The notes beneath the pieces were generated by a model that saw nothing but the letters and a program-made list of their open reading frames with translations, did not search any database and had not been told where the DNA came from. Made by a program: the position numbers and the translations under genes. Positions 26,291 to 34,099 of a stretch of 40,915 nucleotides of DNA are shown piece by piece. Each line of letters starts with the position of its first letter. Positions within the stretch are counted from its first letter, which is position 1. Location: assembly GCA_020252485.1 (NCBI GenBank), contig JADCCX010000125.1:1-40915 (forward strand), read 5' to 3'. Source of the stretch: Methylocystis sp. GTDB taxonomy: Bacteria > Pseudomonadota > Alphaproteobacteria > Rhizobiales > Beijerinckiaceae.

Positions 26291-26962
26291 ATGGACCGGA
26301 TGACGCTTCGCCGAAAACGACCCCAACGCTTGCGCCCGGCCTTGTCGGATAAGATCAGGCTTTGGCTGTCCGTCAGCAAACGTGTCGATGGTGTTTGGGT
26401 TGGTTGCTGCATTAACGACGACTCCAATGCAGCCCTTTCACGAATGGAGCAAGCACTCGGCCTTATCAAAGAATTCGACTTTCTCAGATATAACCAAATA
26501 GTCCGTGATCTTGATCGCGTATGGGTTCGGCACCTTCCATCAAATATCGCTCACTTTGATTACTCTTTGAGGGCATGCGTACTCGATGCACGCTTCGTTC
26601 TTGCCGAGACAACGGAGCCAGAAATCATTGCTGCTGTAATCGTCCACGAAGCGACCCATGCGAGACTTTGGCGCTGCGGTATAGGGTATGACGAGGCGCT
26701 GCGCGCGCGTGTTGAAGCGATCTGTGTTCGGCGTGAAATTGCGTTCGCCAAAAGACTGCCAAATGGGCAGCACGTCCGCGAATGGGCTCAAAGCACTTTG
26801 GATGACCTTCCGGATTTGATGGATGCCGACTTCAAATGGCGAGAGTTGAAGGGCTCCATTCGGCTGTTGCGCTATCTGGGAGTGCCCTCGTCCGTCGTGC
26901 GGCTTGCGCTCGCAATTCGCTTACGCCGCGAGGCCCGGGTCCGTTCTGAAACCACCAAGTAA
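26291..26962 (+). CDS. Orphan protein with HExxH zinc-peptidase-like motif
   Basis: A 223-residue protein that I cannot assign to a named family. The centre reads IIAAVIVHEATHARLW (about residues 112-127), a hydrophobic helix bearing His-Glu-Ala-Thr-His, the zinc-binding signature of metallopeptidases. A downstream Glu (EALRARVEAICVRREIAFAK) could be the third ligand. There is no signal peptide. The N-terminal 60 residues are basic. Base composition is far from the neighbours (23 of 60 G+C in 26461-26520), pointing to recent acquisition. An alternative ATG lies nine bases in. It has no functional neighbours: rpsI is on one side and a small-protein gene on the other. Confidence 0.6.
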   Translation: MDRMTLRRKRPQRLRPALSDKIRLWLSVSKRVDGVWVGCCINDDSNAALSRMEQALGLIKEFDFLRYNQIVRDLDRVWVRHLPSNIAHFDYSLRACVLDARFVLAETTEPEIIAAVIVHEATHARLWRCGIGYDEALRARVEAICVRREIAFAKRLPNGQHVREWAQSTLDDLPDLMDADFKWRELKGSIRLLRYLGVPSSVVRLALAIRLRREARVRSETTK

Positions 26963-27215
26963 GCATTTGTGGACCAAAGATGTTCGGCAATCTTCTGACG
27001 CCATGGTCGTATACCATAGGGCAGGTCCATGGAAACCCTCCTGACTTTCCACACGCTCTGTTTGCTTTCCACACCACCCCCGCCCTCCCTATCCTGCCGG
27101 AAACCCGCCATCCTCCGCAAGCTGGACGCCTCCCGCCGCTTGCGCTGCATTTGGTCCTTTACCGCAGCCGGCTTCTGCCCTAAATCTCTGGAAAAGCAGA
27201 ACAAAGGGGAATTCC

Positions 27216-27338
27216 ATGAAAGCTTTCCTGGCCGCCGTGATCGTTGCTCTGGTGATGGGCGTGGGTGCTTCCGTCATCCTGGGAGAGAATCAGAAGTCGG
27301 TCGAGGCGAAGTTCTCGTCGAGCGCCGTCCGCAACTGA
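27216..27338 (+). CDS. 40-residue single-helix small protein
   Basis: ATG at 27216 opens a 40-residue frame preceded by AAAGGGGA at the right distance. The product is a short Lys-start followed by a hydrophobic stretch (AFLAAVIVALVMGVGASVIL) and a polar tail ending in SSSAVRN. It is either a membrane-anchored small protein or a short secreted peptide. I have an impression of similar short proteins in Bradyrhizobium relatives, but that is memory only. It ends three bases before the stop of the convergent moeA gene. Confidence 0.6.
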   Translation: MKAFLAAVIVALVMGVGASVILGENQKSVEAKFSSSAVRN

Positions 27339-27341
27339 GTT

Positions 27342-28595
27342 TCAGCCGAGCATTGCTGCGAAAGGCAGGTAATCGAGCCTGTCCCCCTCGCTGACGCCCT
27401 CGCAATCGAAGGACAGGCGGACGAGCCCGTCTGTCCCCGTGAGGGATGATATGATCCCTGCTCCTTCGATCGGATAGCGCGCCGCTATCGGACCTGCGGC
27501 GCCATCGGTGAGCGACACCCGCAGGAATTCGATGCGCCCGCGCTTCTTGCGGTAGCGGAAGCCGGCACGCACCGGCAGGAAGCGCGGCGGCTGCCAGTTC
27601 TCTCCGGCAAGCGCCGCGATGACGGCGCGGACGACCTGCGTGAAGGTCACGAAGACCGCGACCGGGTTGCCCGGCAGGCCCGCGAATGCCGCGCCGCCGA
27701 TGACGCCCATGGCGAGAGGGCGGCCGGGCTTGATGGCGAAGCGCCAATGGTCCAGCCGTCCTTCCGCCTCAACAGCCAGCTTCACGTAATCCGCTTCGCC
27801 GGTCGAGACGCCTCCCGAGGTGAGGATGAGATCATGTCCCGCCGCCGCCTTTCTCAGCGCAGCGCGCAAGCTGTCAGGCTCATCGCGCAGGATGCCGAGA
27901 TCGGAGACGGCGCAGCCCGCCCGCGCCAGCAGCGCGGCCAGCATGACGCGGTTGGTGTCATGCACCTGCGCGCCGGTCCGCGCCGCGCCGGGCTCGGTCA
28001 GTTCATCGCCGGTCGAGAAGATGGCGACGCGGACCCGCTTGCGCACCTTGAGCGAGGCGACGCCCACGCCGGCGGCCAGCGCCAGATGCTGCGGCGCAAG
28101 CCGCGTTCGGGCAGCGATAGCAAGGGCGCCGGCGTCCAGTTCCTCGCCTGCCGGCCGGCAATTCGCGCCGCGCTTAAGGCCGGGAGGCAGGACGACGTCG
28201 GCGCCCGCAAGCTCAACATCTTCCTGCATGAAGATCGTGTCGGCCCCTTCGGGCATCGGCGCGCCGGTGAAGATGCGGAAAGCCGACCGGGCGGGAAGCG
28301 GCGGAACCATTGTTGCGCCCGCCTGCAAGCGCCCGGCGACCGGCAGGCGCGAGATAGCGTCTTGGGAGAGATCGCTGTGCCGGACGGCATAGCCATCCAC
28401 CGCCGCATTGAAGAAGGCGGGGAGGGGGCTCAGCGCCCGCAGGTCTTCGGCGAGGACGCGGCCGTCGCATTGTCCGAGCGGCAGAAGCTCCCTCTCGCCG
28501 ACGGCAGGCACGCGCTCGCGGATGAAGGCCAGCGCCTCGTCGATGGTGAGCGGCGCGTCACCGAAGGCGAAGCAGTCGTTGGTCAGCTGCGCCAT
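27342..28595 (-). CDS. moeA: Molybdopterin molybdotransferase MoeA
   Basis: The 417-residue enzyme inserts molybdate into adenylylated molybdopterin, the last step before the cofactor is loaded into enzymes such as the formate dehydrogenase upstream. Family segments are AAVDGYAVR, IFTGAPMPEGADTIFMQED, VAIFSTGDELTEPG, LTSGGVSTGEADYV, and KPGRPLAMG with GLPGNPVAVFVTF. The stop-to-start distance from mobB is three bases, so both come from one message. It is the last gene of the leftward molybdenum-formate block and is convergent with a small-protein gene. Confidence 0.95.
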   Translation of the reverse strand: MAQLTNDCFAFGDAPLTIDEALAFIRERVPAVGERELLPLGQCDGRVLAEDLRALSPLPAFFNAAVDGYAVRHSDLSQDAISRLPVAGRLQAGATMVPPLPARSAFRIFTGAPMPEGADTIFMQEDVELAGADVVLPPGLKRGANCRPAGEELDAGALAIAARTRLAPQHLALAAGVGVASLKVRKRVRVAIFSTGDELTEPGAARTGAQVHDTNRVMLAALLARAGCAVSDLGILRDEPDSLRAALRKAAAGHDLILTSGGVSTGEADYVKLAVEAEGRLDHWRFAIKPGRPLAMGVIGGAAFAGLPGNPVAVFVTFTQVVRAVIAALAGENWQPPRFLPVRAGFRYRKKRGRIEFLRVSLTDGAAGPIAARYPIEGAGIISSLTGTDGLVRLSFDCEGVSEGDRLDYLPFAAMLG

Positions 28596-28598
28596 CGC

Positions 28599-29120
28599 TC
28601 AAGCCCGCCGCCAGTCGACGGCCGATGGCGCGACGGCTGCCGACAGCGCCATCCCTGCGATCGACGCCGCGTCGTCGAGGGCGATGACCGGCCTTCCTGC
28701 CTCAGGGAAAGGCGTATCGCTGGCGATCGCCACGACGCTGGGATTGCCGGGATGGAGCGGCGGCTTGCCGTTCGCCGCGCGAAAGACCTCGATCTTGGGG
28801 TGCGGCGCCCGCTTGAAGCCTTCGATCAGCACGAGATCTACGGCTGCAAGCCGCCCAAGCAGCACCTCCAGCGGCGGTTCCGGCGCGCCGCGCAATTCAT
28901 GCATGATGGCGAAGCGGTTCTCGGATGCAATGAGCACTTCGGTCGCGCCGGCGGCGCGGTGCTCGTAGGAATCCTTGCCGGGCGTATCGACATCGAACAT
29001 GTGGTGCGCGTGCTTCAGCGTCGAGACCTTCAGCCTCCTGGCGGTCAACAGAGGGATGAGCTTCAGGATCAGCGTGGTCTTGCCCGCTCCGCTCCAGCCC
29101 GTGATGCCGATGATGCGCAT
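28599..29120 (-). CDS. mobB: Molybdopterin-guanine dinucleotide biosynthesis protein MobB
   Basis: A 173-residue P-loop GTPase that assists MobA in adding GMP to molybdopterin, giving the bis-MGD form used by formate dehydrogenase. The P-loop is GWSGAGKTT at residues 8-16, followed by VSTLKHAHHMFDVDTPGKDS and the motif LVLIEGFKRAPHPKIEVFR. The gene starts 82 bases after the gamma subunit stop with a terminator in between, so mobB-moeA may have partly separate expression. A small hairpin (CTTGG-TTAG-CCAAG on the plus strand) covers its ribosome binding region. Confidence 0.93.
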   Translation of the reverse strand: MRIIGITGWSGAGKTTLILKLIPLLTARRLKVSTLKHAHHMFDVDTPGKDSYEHRAAGATEVLIASENRFAIMHELRGAPEPPLEVLLGRLAAVDLVLIEGFKRAPHPKIEVFRAANGKPPLHPGNPSVVAIASDTPFPEAGRPVIALDDAASIAGMALSAAVAPSAVDWRRA

Positions 29121-29156
29121 GGCTCTTGGTTAGCCAAGCTGCTTCCAAAAAGCAAA

Positions 29157-29176
29157 AGGCCGGGTTTCCCCGGCCT
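29157..29176 (-). terminator. Rho-independent terminator after the formate dehydrogenase gamma gene
   Basis: An 8-bp perfect stem (29157-29164 with 29169-29176, loop TTTC) is followed on the minus strand by TTTTGCTTTTT. It separates the formate dehydrogenase operon from mobB-moeA. Confidence 0.8.
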
Positions 29177-29202
29177 CGACCCGAATGCTCAATGAAGACG
29201 TT

Positions 29203-30198
29203 TCATTCCGCCGCCACAGGCTTTCCGCCGGCAGGCATGCCGCCTTTCTTCGCCATCTCCTCCTCGACCCAGAGCGAATGGTGCTCCTTCGCCCAGTTGA
29301 GGTCGACCTCGCCGGTGCCCATGGCGTCGAACGCGCCCTCCATGCCGACCGAGCCGATATAGATATGCGCCAGCATCGCGGCGATCATCAGCATGCCGAC
29401 GATTCCGTGCACGATGTTGGAAAGCTGCAAGCCCTCAAGCCCGGCCCAGCGGAACGGGAAGAGGAGCATCAGGCCGGAGAATGTCAGAGCCGCGCCGCCG
29501 AGGATCACCGACCAGAAGATCACCTTCTGGCCGCCGTTGAAGCGCGCCGCCGGCGGATGCTGATCGCCGATCAGGCCGCCGCCGGCCTTGAACCAGGCGA
29601 TATCGCCGCCGTTGGGGATGTTGTCCCTGACCCAGATGAGCAGCATCAGCACGACGCCGAGCATGAACGGAAACGACAGGTAATTGTGCGCGAATTTGGC
29701 GAATTGCGACCATGGGCCGAACATCGCATCGCCCAGCCATGGCTGGATCACGAACTTGCCGAAGGTGATGTTGAGGCCCGAAGCCGCCAGCACCAGGAAG
29801 GTGGAGGCCGTCAGCCAATGGGTGAACCGCTCGAAGCTGTTGAACCGGGTGATCGTCTGGCCCGAGGGGCCTTTCGCGATCCTGATCTTCCCCCGCATCA
29901 AGTAAAACAGCAGAAGCCCGCCAGCCATGCCCAGGATGGAGAAAGCCCCGATCCACGACATGATGCCCTGATGGATTTCCCGCCATTCCTTGTTGCCGGG
30001 CGCGATCAGGTTCGATGCCCTGTCATCGAGAATGCTGGTGCGGCCATGCACCGTTTGGCCCGGCTTCAGCGCATTGAGCAAGTCCTGCTCAGTCACGGAA
30101 TCCGCCCGCGGATTCACGGATGCTGGCTGCTGCGCCATAACGGGCGCGCCGAACGCCAAAGTAAGCACGACGCCGAGCGCCGCCAGGAATTTCGCCAT
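29203..30198 (-). CDS. Formate dehydrogenase gamma subunit (cytochrome b)
   Basis: A 331-residue membrane cytochrome b that anchors the periplasmic formate dehydrogenase and passes its electrons to quinone. The first 23 residues are a cleavable signal (MAKFLAALGVVLTLAFGAPVMAQ), followed by a periplasmic segment of about 65 residues and then four membrane helices. Candidate heme histidines are in FTHWLTASTFLVL, FAHNYLSFPFMLGVV and VHGIVGMLMIAAMLAHIY. The chosen ATG follows GGGGAGAA. It is the last gene of the operon and has a terminator after it. Confidence 0.93.
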   Translation of the reverse strand: MAKFLAALGVVLTLAFGAPVMAQQPASVNPRADSVTEQDLLNALKPGQTVHGRTSILDDRASNLIAPGNKEWREIHQGIMSWIGAFSILGMAGGLLLFYLMRGKIRIAKGPSGQTITRFNSFERFTHWLTASTFLVLAASGLNITFGKFVIQPWLGDAMFGPWSQFAKFAHNYLSFPFMLGVVLMLLIWVRDNIPNGGDIAWFKAGGGLIGDQHPPAARFNGGQKVIFWSVILGGAALTFSGLMLLFPFRWAGLEGLQLSNIVHGIVGMLMIAAMLAHIYIGSVGMEGAFDAMGTGEVDLNWAKEHHSLWVEEEMAKKGGMPAGGKPVAAE

Positions 30199-30268
30199 TG
30201 GGTTCTCCCCCTTGTCTTTCATTCCGCCGCTGCATCGCTGCAAGGGCGCTGTGCGGGCTGCGTCGATC

Positions 30269-30865
30269 TCAGATCGAGATCGTTTCCTTGTAGGCCGTCT
30301 TCCAGCCCCAGGCGCCCGATCCGTAGCCGCGCTTCATCACGCGCTCCTTGTAGATCGTTTCGATCATGGCGCCGTCGCCGGCGAGCAGCGCCTTGGTCGA
30401 GCACATCTCGGCGCAAAGCGGCAGCTTGCCTTCAGCCAGACGGTTCGCGCCGTAGCTCTCGAATTCGGCCTTGCTGTTGTCCTCTTTCGGGCCGCCCGCG
30501 CAATAGGTGCACTTGTCCATCTTGCCGCGCGTGCCGAAGTTGGTGGTCTTCGGATATTGCGGCGCGCCGAACGGGCAGGCGTAGAAGCAATAGCCGCAGC
30601 CGATGCAGAGATCCTTGGAATGCAGGACCACGGCATCCGCTGTCGTGTAGAAGCAGTTCACCGGGCAGACGGCGGCGCAGGGCGCATCCATGCAATGCAT
30701 GCAGGCCATGGAGATGGAGCGCTCTCCGGGCTTGCCGTCATTGATCGTGATGACGCGCCGGCGGTTGATGCCCCAGGGCACCTCGTTCTCGTTCTTGCAG
30801 GCGGTGACGCAGGCGTTGCACTCGATGCAGCGGTCCGCGTCGCAGAGGAATTTCATGCGTGCCAT
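30269..30865 (-). CDS. fdh3B: Formate dehydrogenase beta subunit (FDH3 type), four 4Fe-4S clusters
   Basis: A 198-residue ferredoxin-like subunit that wires the catalytic subunit to the cytochrome b. Sixteen cysteines form four 4Fe-4S sites: 13/16/19/23, 55/58/63/67, 87/90/93/97 and 119/122/151/155. It is shorter than FdnH of E. coli and has no C-terminal membrane helix, as in FDH3-type enzymes. It has no signal peptide and should be exported as a passenger with the alpha subunit. It begins 14 bases after the alpha stop. Confidence 0.95.
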   Translation of the reverse strand: MARMKFLCDADRCIECNACVTACKNENEVPWGINRRRVITINDGKPGERSISMACMHCMDAPCAAVCPVNCFYTTADAVVLHSKDLCIGCGYCFYACPFGAPQYPKTTNFGTRGKMDKCTYCAGGPKEDNSKAEFESYGANRLAEGKLPLCAEMCSTKALLAGDGAMIETIYKERVMKRGYGSGAWGWKTAYKETISI

Positions 30866-30879
30866 TGTTTTTTCCTCCC

Positions 30880-33843
30880 TCAGGCCGCTGCAATCTGGAC
30901 AAGAGTGACCTTGCCTTCATGCATGCCGGTTACGGGGTCGTAGCCATAGGTTGTGACGGTGTTGACGCTTTCGCCGAGCACGATGGGATCGGTGCCCTTC
31001 GGATAGTTCGGGCGGTTGTCCTCGCCCTGGAAGAAGCCGCCGAAATGGAACGGCATGAAGGCGACACCCTTCGCGACACGCTCCGTCACCAGCGCCTTGA
31101 CGCGGGCTTTCGAGCTGTTCTCGGGGCCGTTCACCCAGACCATCTGGCCATCGCTGATGCCGCGGGCCTGGGCATCAGACGGGTGGATTTCCACGAACAT
31201 GTCCTGCTGCAGTTCGGCGAGCCAGGGGTTCGACCGCGTCTCTTCGCCGCCGCCCTCGTATTCGACCAGCCGGCCGGAGGTGAGGATGATCGGGAAGCTC
31301 TTGGCCACGCCTTTGTCGAGAGCGGCCTTTTGCACGGTTGCGCCAATGTTCGGCATGCGGAAGTGGCGGAAGTCCGCCCGCGTCGGATATTTCGCCACCA
31401 GGTCCGGCCGCGACGAATAAATCGGCTCCCGGTGGGTCGGCACGGGATCGGGCAGGTTCCAGGCGATCATGCGCGCCTTGCCGTTGCCGAAGGGCGAACA
31501 GCCGCGCTCGATGGCTACGCGCTGGATTCCGCCCGACAGGTCGATCGCCCAGGACACGGCGCCGGGATTCGCCCCGCCGATGCGCAGGATCGTCTCGCGC
31601 TCCCGCTCGGAAAGGTCCTTGTCCCAGCCGAGGCGCTGCAGCATCGCATAGGTGAATTCGGGATGGCCGTCCCTGATCTCGGAACCGAGCGGATAGGAAT
31701 TCTCCGCCAGCAGATTGGCGCCTTCCTTCTCGCCGGGAAGCAATCCATCCTTGCCGCGCTCGATGCCGAAGCGCGGGCGGAAGCTGCCGCCGCCGTCCCT
31801 CACCGCCATATTGGTGTTGTAGAGGATCGGCGTTCCCGGATGCTTGAACTCCGGCGTGCCCCAGCAGGGCCAGGGCAGGCCGTAATGATCATTCGCCACC
31901 TCGGCCGGCGCGCCGGGCTTGGCCCGAAGCGTGACAATATCGAAATGCTCCTGGTTGCGCATATGCGCCTTGATGCGCTCCGGGGACTGACCGCTGTAGC
32001 CGGTCGACCAGCCGCCGCGGTTGATCTCGCGCAGCACCGACTCGGGCTCCGGCTCGTCGCCGAATTTGCCTTTCGTCATCGCGATGTTCTTGAACATCTC
32101 GTTCTTGAAGCCGAGCTTCTCGGCCAGCTTCATGATGACCCAATAGTCATTGGCCGATTCGAAGATCGGCTCGACGACCTTCTCGCCCCACTGGATCGAG
32201 CGGTTGGAGGCCGTGCGCGAGCCCGAGCATTCCATCTGCGTGGAGATCGGGAAGAGATAGGTGTTGTTCTTGCGCCCGCCGAGCGAGACGAAGTTCGTCG
32301 GATGCGGATCGGCGACGACGAGCAGGTCGAGCGCCTCGATGCCCTTCTTCACGTCGCCCTGGCGCGGCACCGTGTTGCCGCCATGGCCGAAGATGAGCGC
32401 GGCCTTGACGTTATCCTGCTGATCGACATCCTTGCGGTCATAGGTGACGGCGTCGAACCAGCGGGTGGAGGGGATGCCGGGCGTCTCCATCATCTTCTTG
32501 TCGACGAAGCGCGCCTGGAGGTAATCGTAGGGAACCTCCCAGACGCGGCCCCAATGGCGCCAGGCGCCTTCGACGAGGCCGTAGTAGAGCGGCAGCGTCG
32601 TGATATCGAGGCCGAGGTCGGTCGCGCCCTGCACGTTGGTATGGCCGCGGAAGATGTTGGCGCCAGTGCCTGCCGAGCCGACATTGCCGGTGGCGAGCAG
32701 CAGGATGCAGCTGGCGCGGACATTGGCCGTGCCGACCGTATGCTGCGTCTGCCCCATGCACCAGATCAGGGTCGAGGGCTTTTCCTTGGCGAATTTCTCC
32801 GCAACCTTCCGGAGCTGTTCGCCCGGCACGCCCGAGAGATCCTCCACGGTCTTGGGGTCGTATTTCTTCACCTCGGCGCGGATCTGGTCGATGCCGTAAA
32901 CGCGGGACGCAATGAAGTCCTTGTCCTCCCAGCCGTTCTCGAAGATGTGCCAGAGCATTCCGTAGAGCACCGGAATGTCACTGCCGGGGCGCAGCCGCAC
33001 ATATTCATTCGCATGCGCCGCTGTGCGCGTCATGCGCGGATCGATGACGATCAGGTTCGCGCGGTTCATCTCCTTGCCGGTCAGCACATGCTGCAGCGAA
33101 ACGGGATGCGCTTCCGCCGGGTTGCCGCCCATGATGATCATGGTCTTGGCGTTGCGGATATCGTTATAGGAATTGGTCTGCGCGCCGTAGCCCCAGGTGT
33201 TGGCGACGCCGGCCACCGTGGTGGAATGGCAGATGCGGGCCTGATGATCGACGTTGTTGGTGCCCCAGAAGGCCGCGAACTTGCGGAAGAGATAGGCTCC
33301 CTCGTTCGAGAATTTGGCCGAACCCAGCATCCAGACCGAATCCGGTCCCGACTTCTGGCGGATCGCCATGAGCTTGTCGCCCACCTCGCTGATCGCCTGA
33401 TCCCAGGTGATGCGCTTCCACTCGCCGTTCTCGAGCTTCATCGGATACTTCAGGCGGCGGTCGCCCGAGACGGTCTCGCGGATGGCTGCGCCCTTGGCGC
33501 AATGCGTGCCCCGGTTGATCGGGCTGTCCCAGGCCGGCTCCTGGCCGACCCAGACACCGTTCTGCACCTCGGCGAGCACGGCGCAGCCGACCGAGCAATG
33601 CGTGCACATGTTCTTGCGGATTTCCATGGGCTTCGAGAAATCGGCCCGGCCCATAGCCCCGCCCGCCGCTTCCGCCCTGCGGACGGCGCCGACGCTGAGC
33701 GTGGCGAGGGCAGTGACGCCGCCGGCCACAAGGCCGGACCGGCGCAGGAAGGTGCGGCGGTCGAGGACGCCGGCAGCGTTGATCCCCAGCGCGGCGGCGA
33801 GCGAGGAGCGGCGCGCGGTGGCGTCTTTTCTCTTGATCAGCAT
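30880..33843 (-). CDS. fdhA: Formate dehydrogenase catalytic alpha subunit (Mo-bis-MGD, Tat-exported)
   Basis: A 987-residue molybdopterin oxidoreductase that oxidises formate to CO2. The Tat motif DRRTFLRRSG (from residue 28) is followed by a hydrophobic region, so the enzyme works in the periplasm. The N-terminal 4Fe-4S site uses Cys80, Cys83, Cys87 and Cys115, with Lys117 close by for electron relay. The active-site ligand is Cys205 followed by His206 in ARICHSTTVAG: this is a cysteine, not selenocysteine, enzyme. Later segments (GGNPAEAHPVSLQH, HGGNTVPRQGD) hold the two guanine dinucleotides. The gene follows the small Tat protein gene by ten bases. No fdhD homologue is in the window. Confidence 0.96.
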   Translation of the reverse strand: MLIKRKDATARRSSLAAALGINAAGVLDRRTFLRRSGLVAGGVTALATLSVGAVRRAEAAGGAMGRADFSKPMEIRKNMCTHCSVGCAVLAEVQNGVWVGQEPAWDSPINRGTHCAKGAAIRETVSGDRRLKYPMKLENGEWKRITWDQAISEVGDKLMAIRQKSGPDSVWMLGSAKFSNEGAYLFRKFAAFWGTNNVDHQARICHSTTVAGVANTWGYGAQTNSYNDIRNAKTMIIMGGNPAEAHPVSLQHVLTGKEMNRANLIVIDPRMTRTAAHANEYVRLRPGSDIPVLYGMLWHIFENGWEDKDFIASRVYGIDQIRAEVKKYDPKTVEDLSGVPGEQLRKVAEKFAKEKPSTLIWCMGQTQHTVGTANVRASCILLLATGNVGSAGTGANIFRGHTNVQGATDLGLDITTLPLYYGLVEGAWRHWGRVWEVPYDYLQARFVDKKMMETPGIPSTRWFDAVTYDRKDVDQQDNVKAALIFGHGGNTVPRQGDVKKGIEALDLLVVADPHPTNFVSLGGRKNNTYLFPISTQMECSGSRTASNRSIQWGEKVVEPIFESANDYWVIMKLAEKLGFKNEMFKNIAMTKGKFGDEPEPESVLREINRGGWSTGYSGQSPERIKAHMRNQEHFDIVTLRAKPGAPAEVANDHYGLPWPCWGTPEFKHPGTPILYNTNMAVRDGGGSFRPRFGIERGKDGLLPGEKEGANLLAENSYPLGSEIRDGHPEFTYAMLQRLGWDKDLSERERETILRIGGANPGAVSWAIDLSGGIQRVAIERGCSPFGNGKARMIAWNLPDPVPTHREPIYSSRPDLVAKYPTRADFRHFRMPNIGATVQKAALDKGVAKSFPIILTSGRLVEYEGGGEETRSNPWLAELQQDMFVEIHPSDAQARGISDGQMVWVNGPENSSKARVKALVTERVAKGVAFMPFHFGGFFQGEDNRPNYPKGTDPIVLGESVNTVTTYGYDPVTGMHEGKVTLVQIAAA

Positions 33844-33853
33844 TGGGCGCTCC

Positions 33854-34063
33854 TCAGTAACGGTTGGTGCGGTAGAAGGCCTTCACATGGTCCGTTTCCT
33901 TGTAACGGACCTTCGTGCGGTCGGTGCGGTTTTCCTGCGCGGCGGCGGGCGCAAGCGCCGCTTCGCCGACAACGCCTGTCGCGGCGGCGCCGGCGCCGAG
34001 GCCCAGCGCCTTCAGGAAGCCGCGGCGCTCCACCTTCGCCTTGATGATCGTTTCGGCAGCCAT
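33854..34063 (-). CDS. Small Tat-signal protein of the formate dehydrogenase region
   Basis: A 69-residue protein with an ERRGFLKALG twin-arginine motif, a hydrophobic alanine-glycine stretch (LGLGAGAAATGVVGEAALAP) cleaved after AAAQ, and a mature part of only about 27 residues (RTDRTKVRYKETDHVKAFYR). It corresponds to the formate dehydrogenase region Tat-target family, a short exported protein always beside fdhA and of unknown role. Its position between the regulator-chaperone gene and fdhA is standard for the family. It might aid export or assembly of the alpha subunit. Confidence 0.88.
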   Translation of the reverse strand: MAAETIIKAKVERRGFLKALGLGAGAAATGVVGEAALAPAAAQENRTDRTKVRYKETDHVKAFYRTNRY

Positions 34064-34099
34064 GATGTCCTCCTCCTTCTTTTTGTGCGGCGCTTCCCA

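Noticed and set aside
26963-27215. Possible small RNA or miniature element between the HExxH gene and the small protein gene
   Set aside because: Only a short imperfect ATGGT/ACCAT hairpin and a repeated CTTTCCACAC were seen; no terminator or target duplication supports an RNA or mobile element.
30880-33843. Selenocysteine at the FdhA active site
   Set aside because: The frame is uninterrupted and the residue before the conserved His is an ordinary cysteine codon; there is no in-frame TGA.
30859-34044. A 1061-codon frame opposite the formate dehydrogenase genes
   Set aside because: It is the antisense reading of fdhA and fdhB in high-GC DNA; the sense frames have unmistakable families and the antisense product has no recognisable domain.
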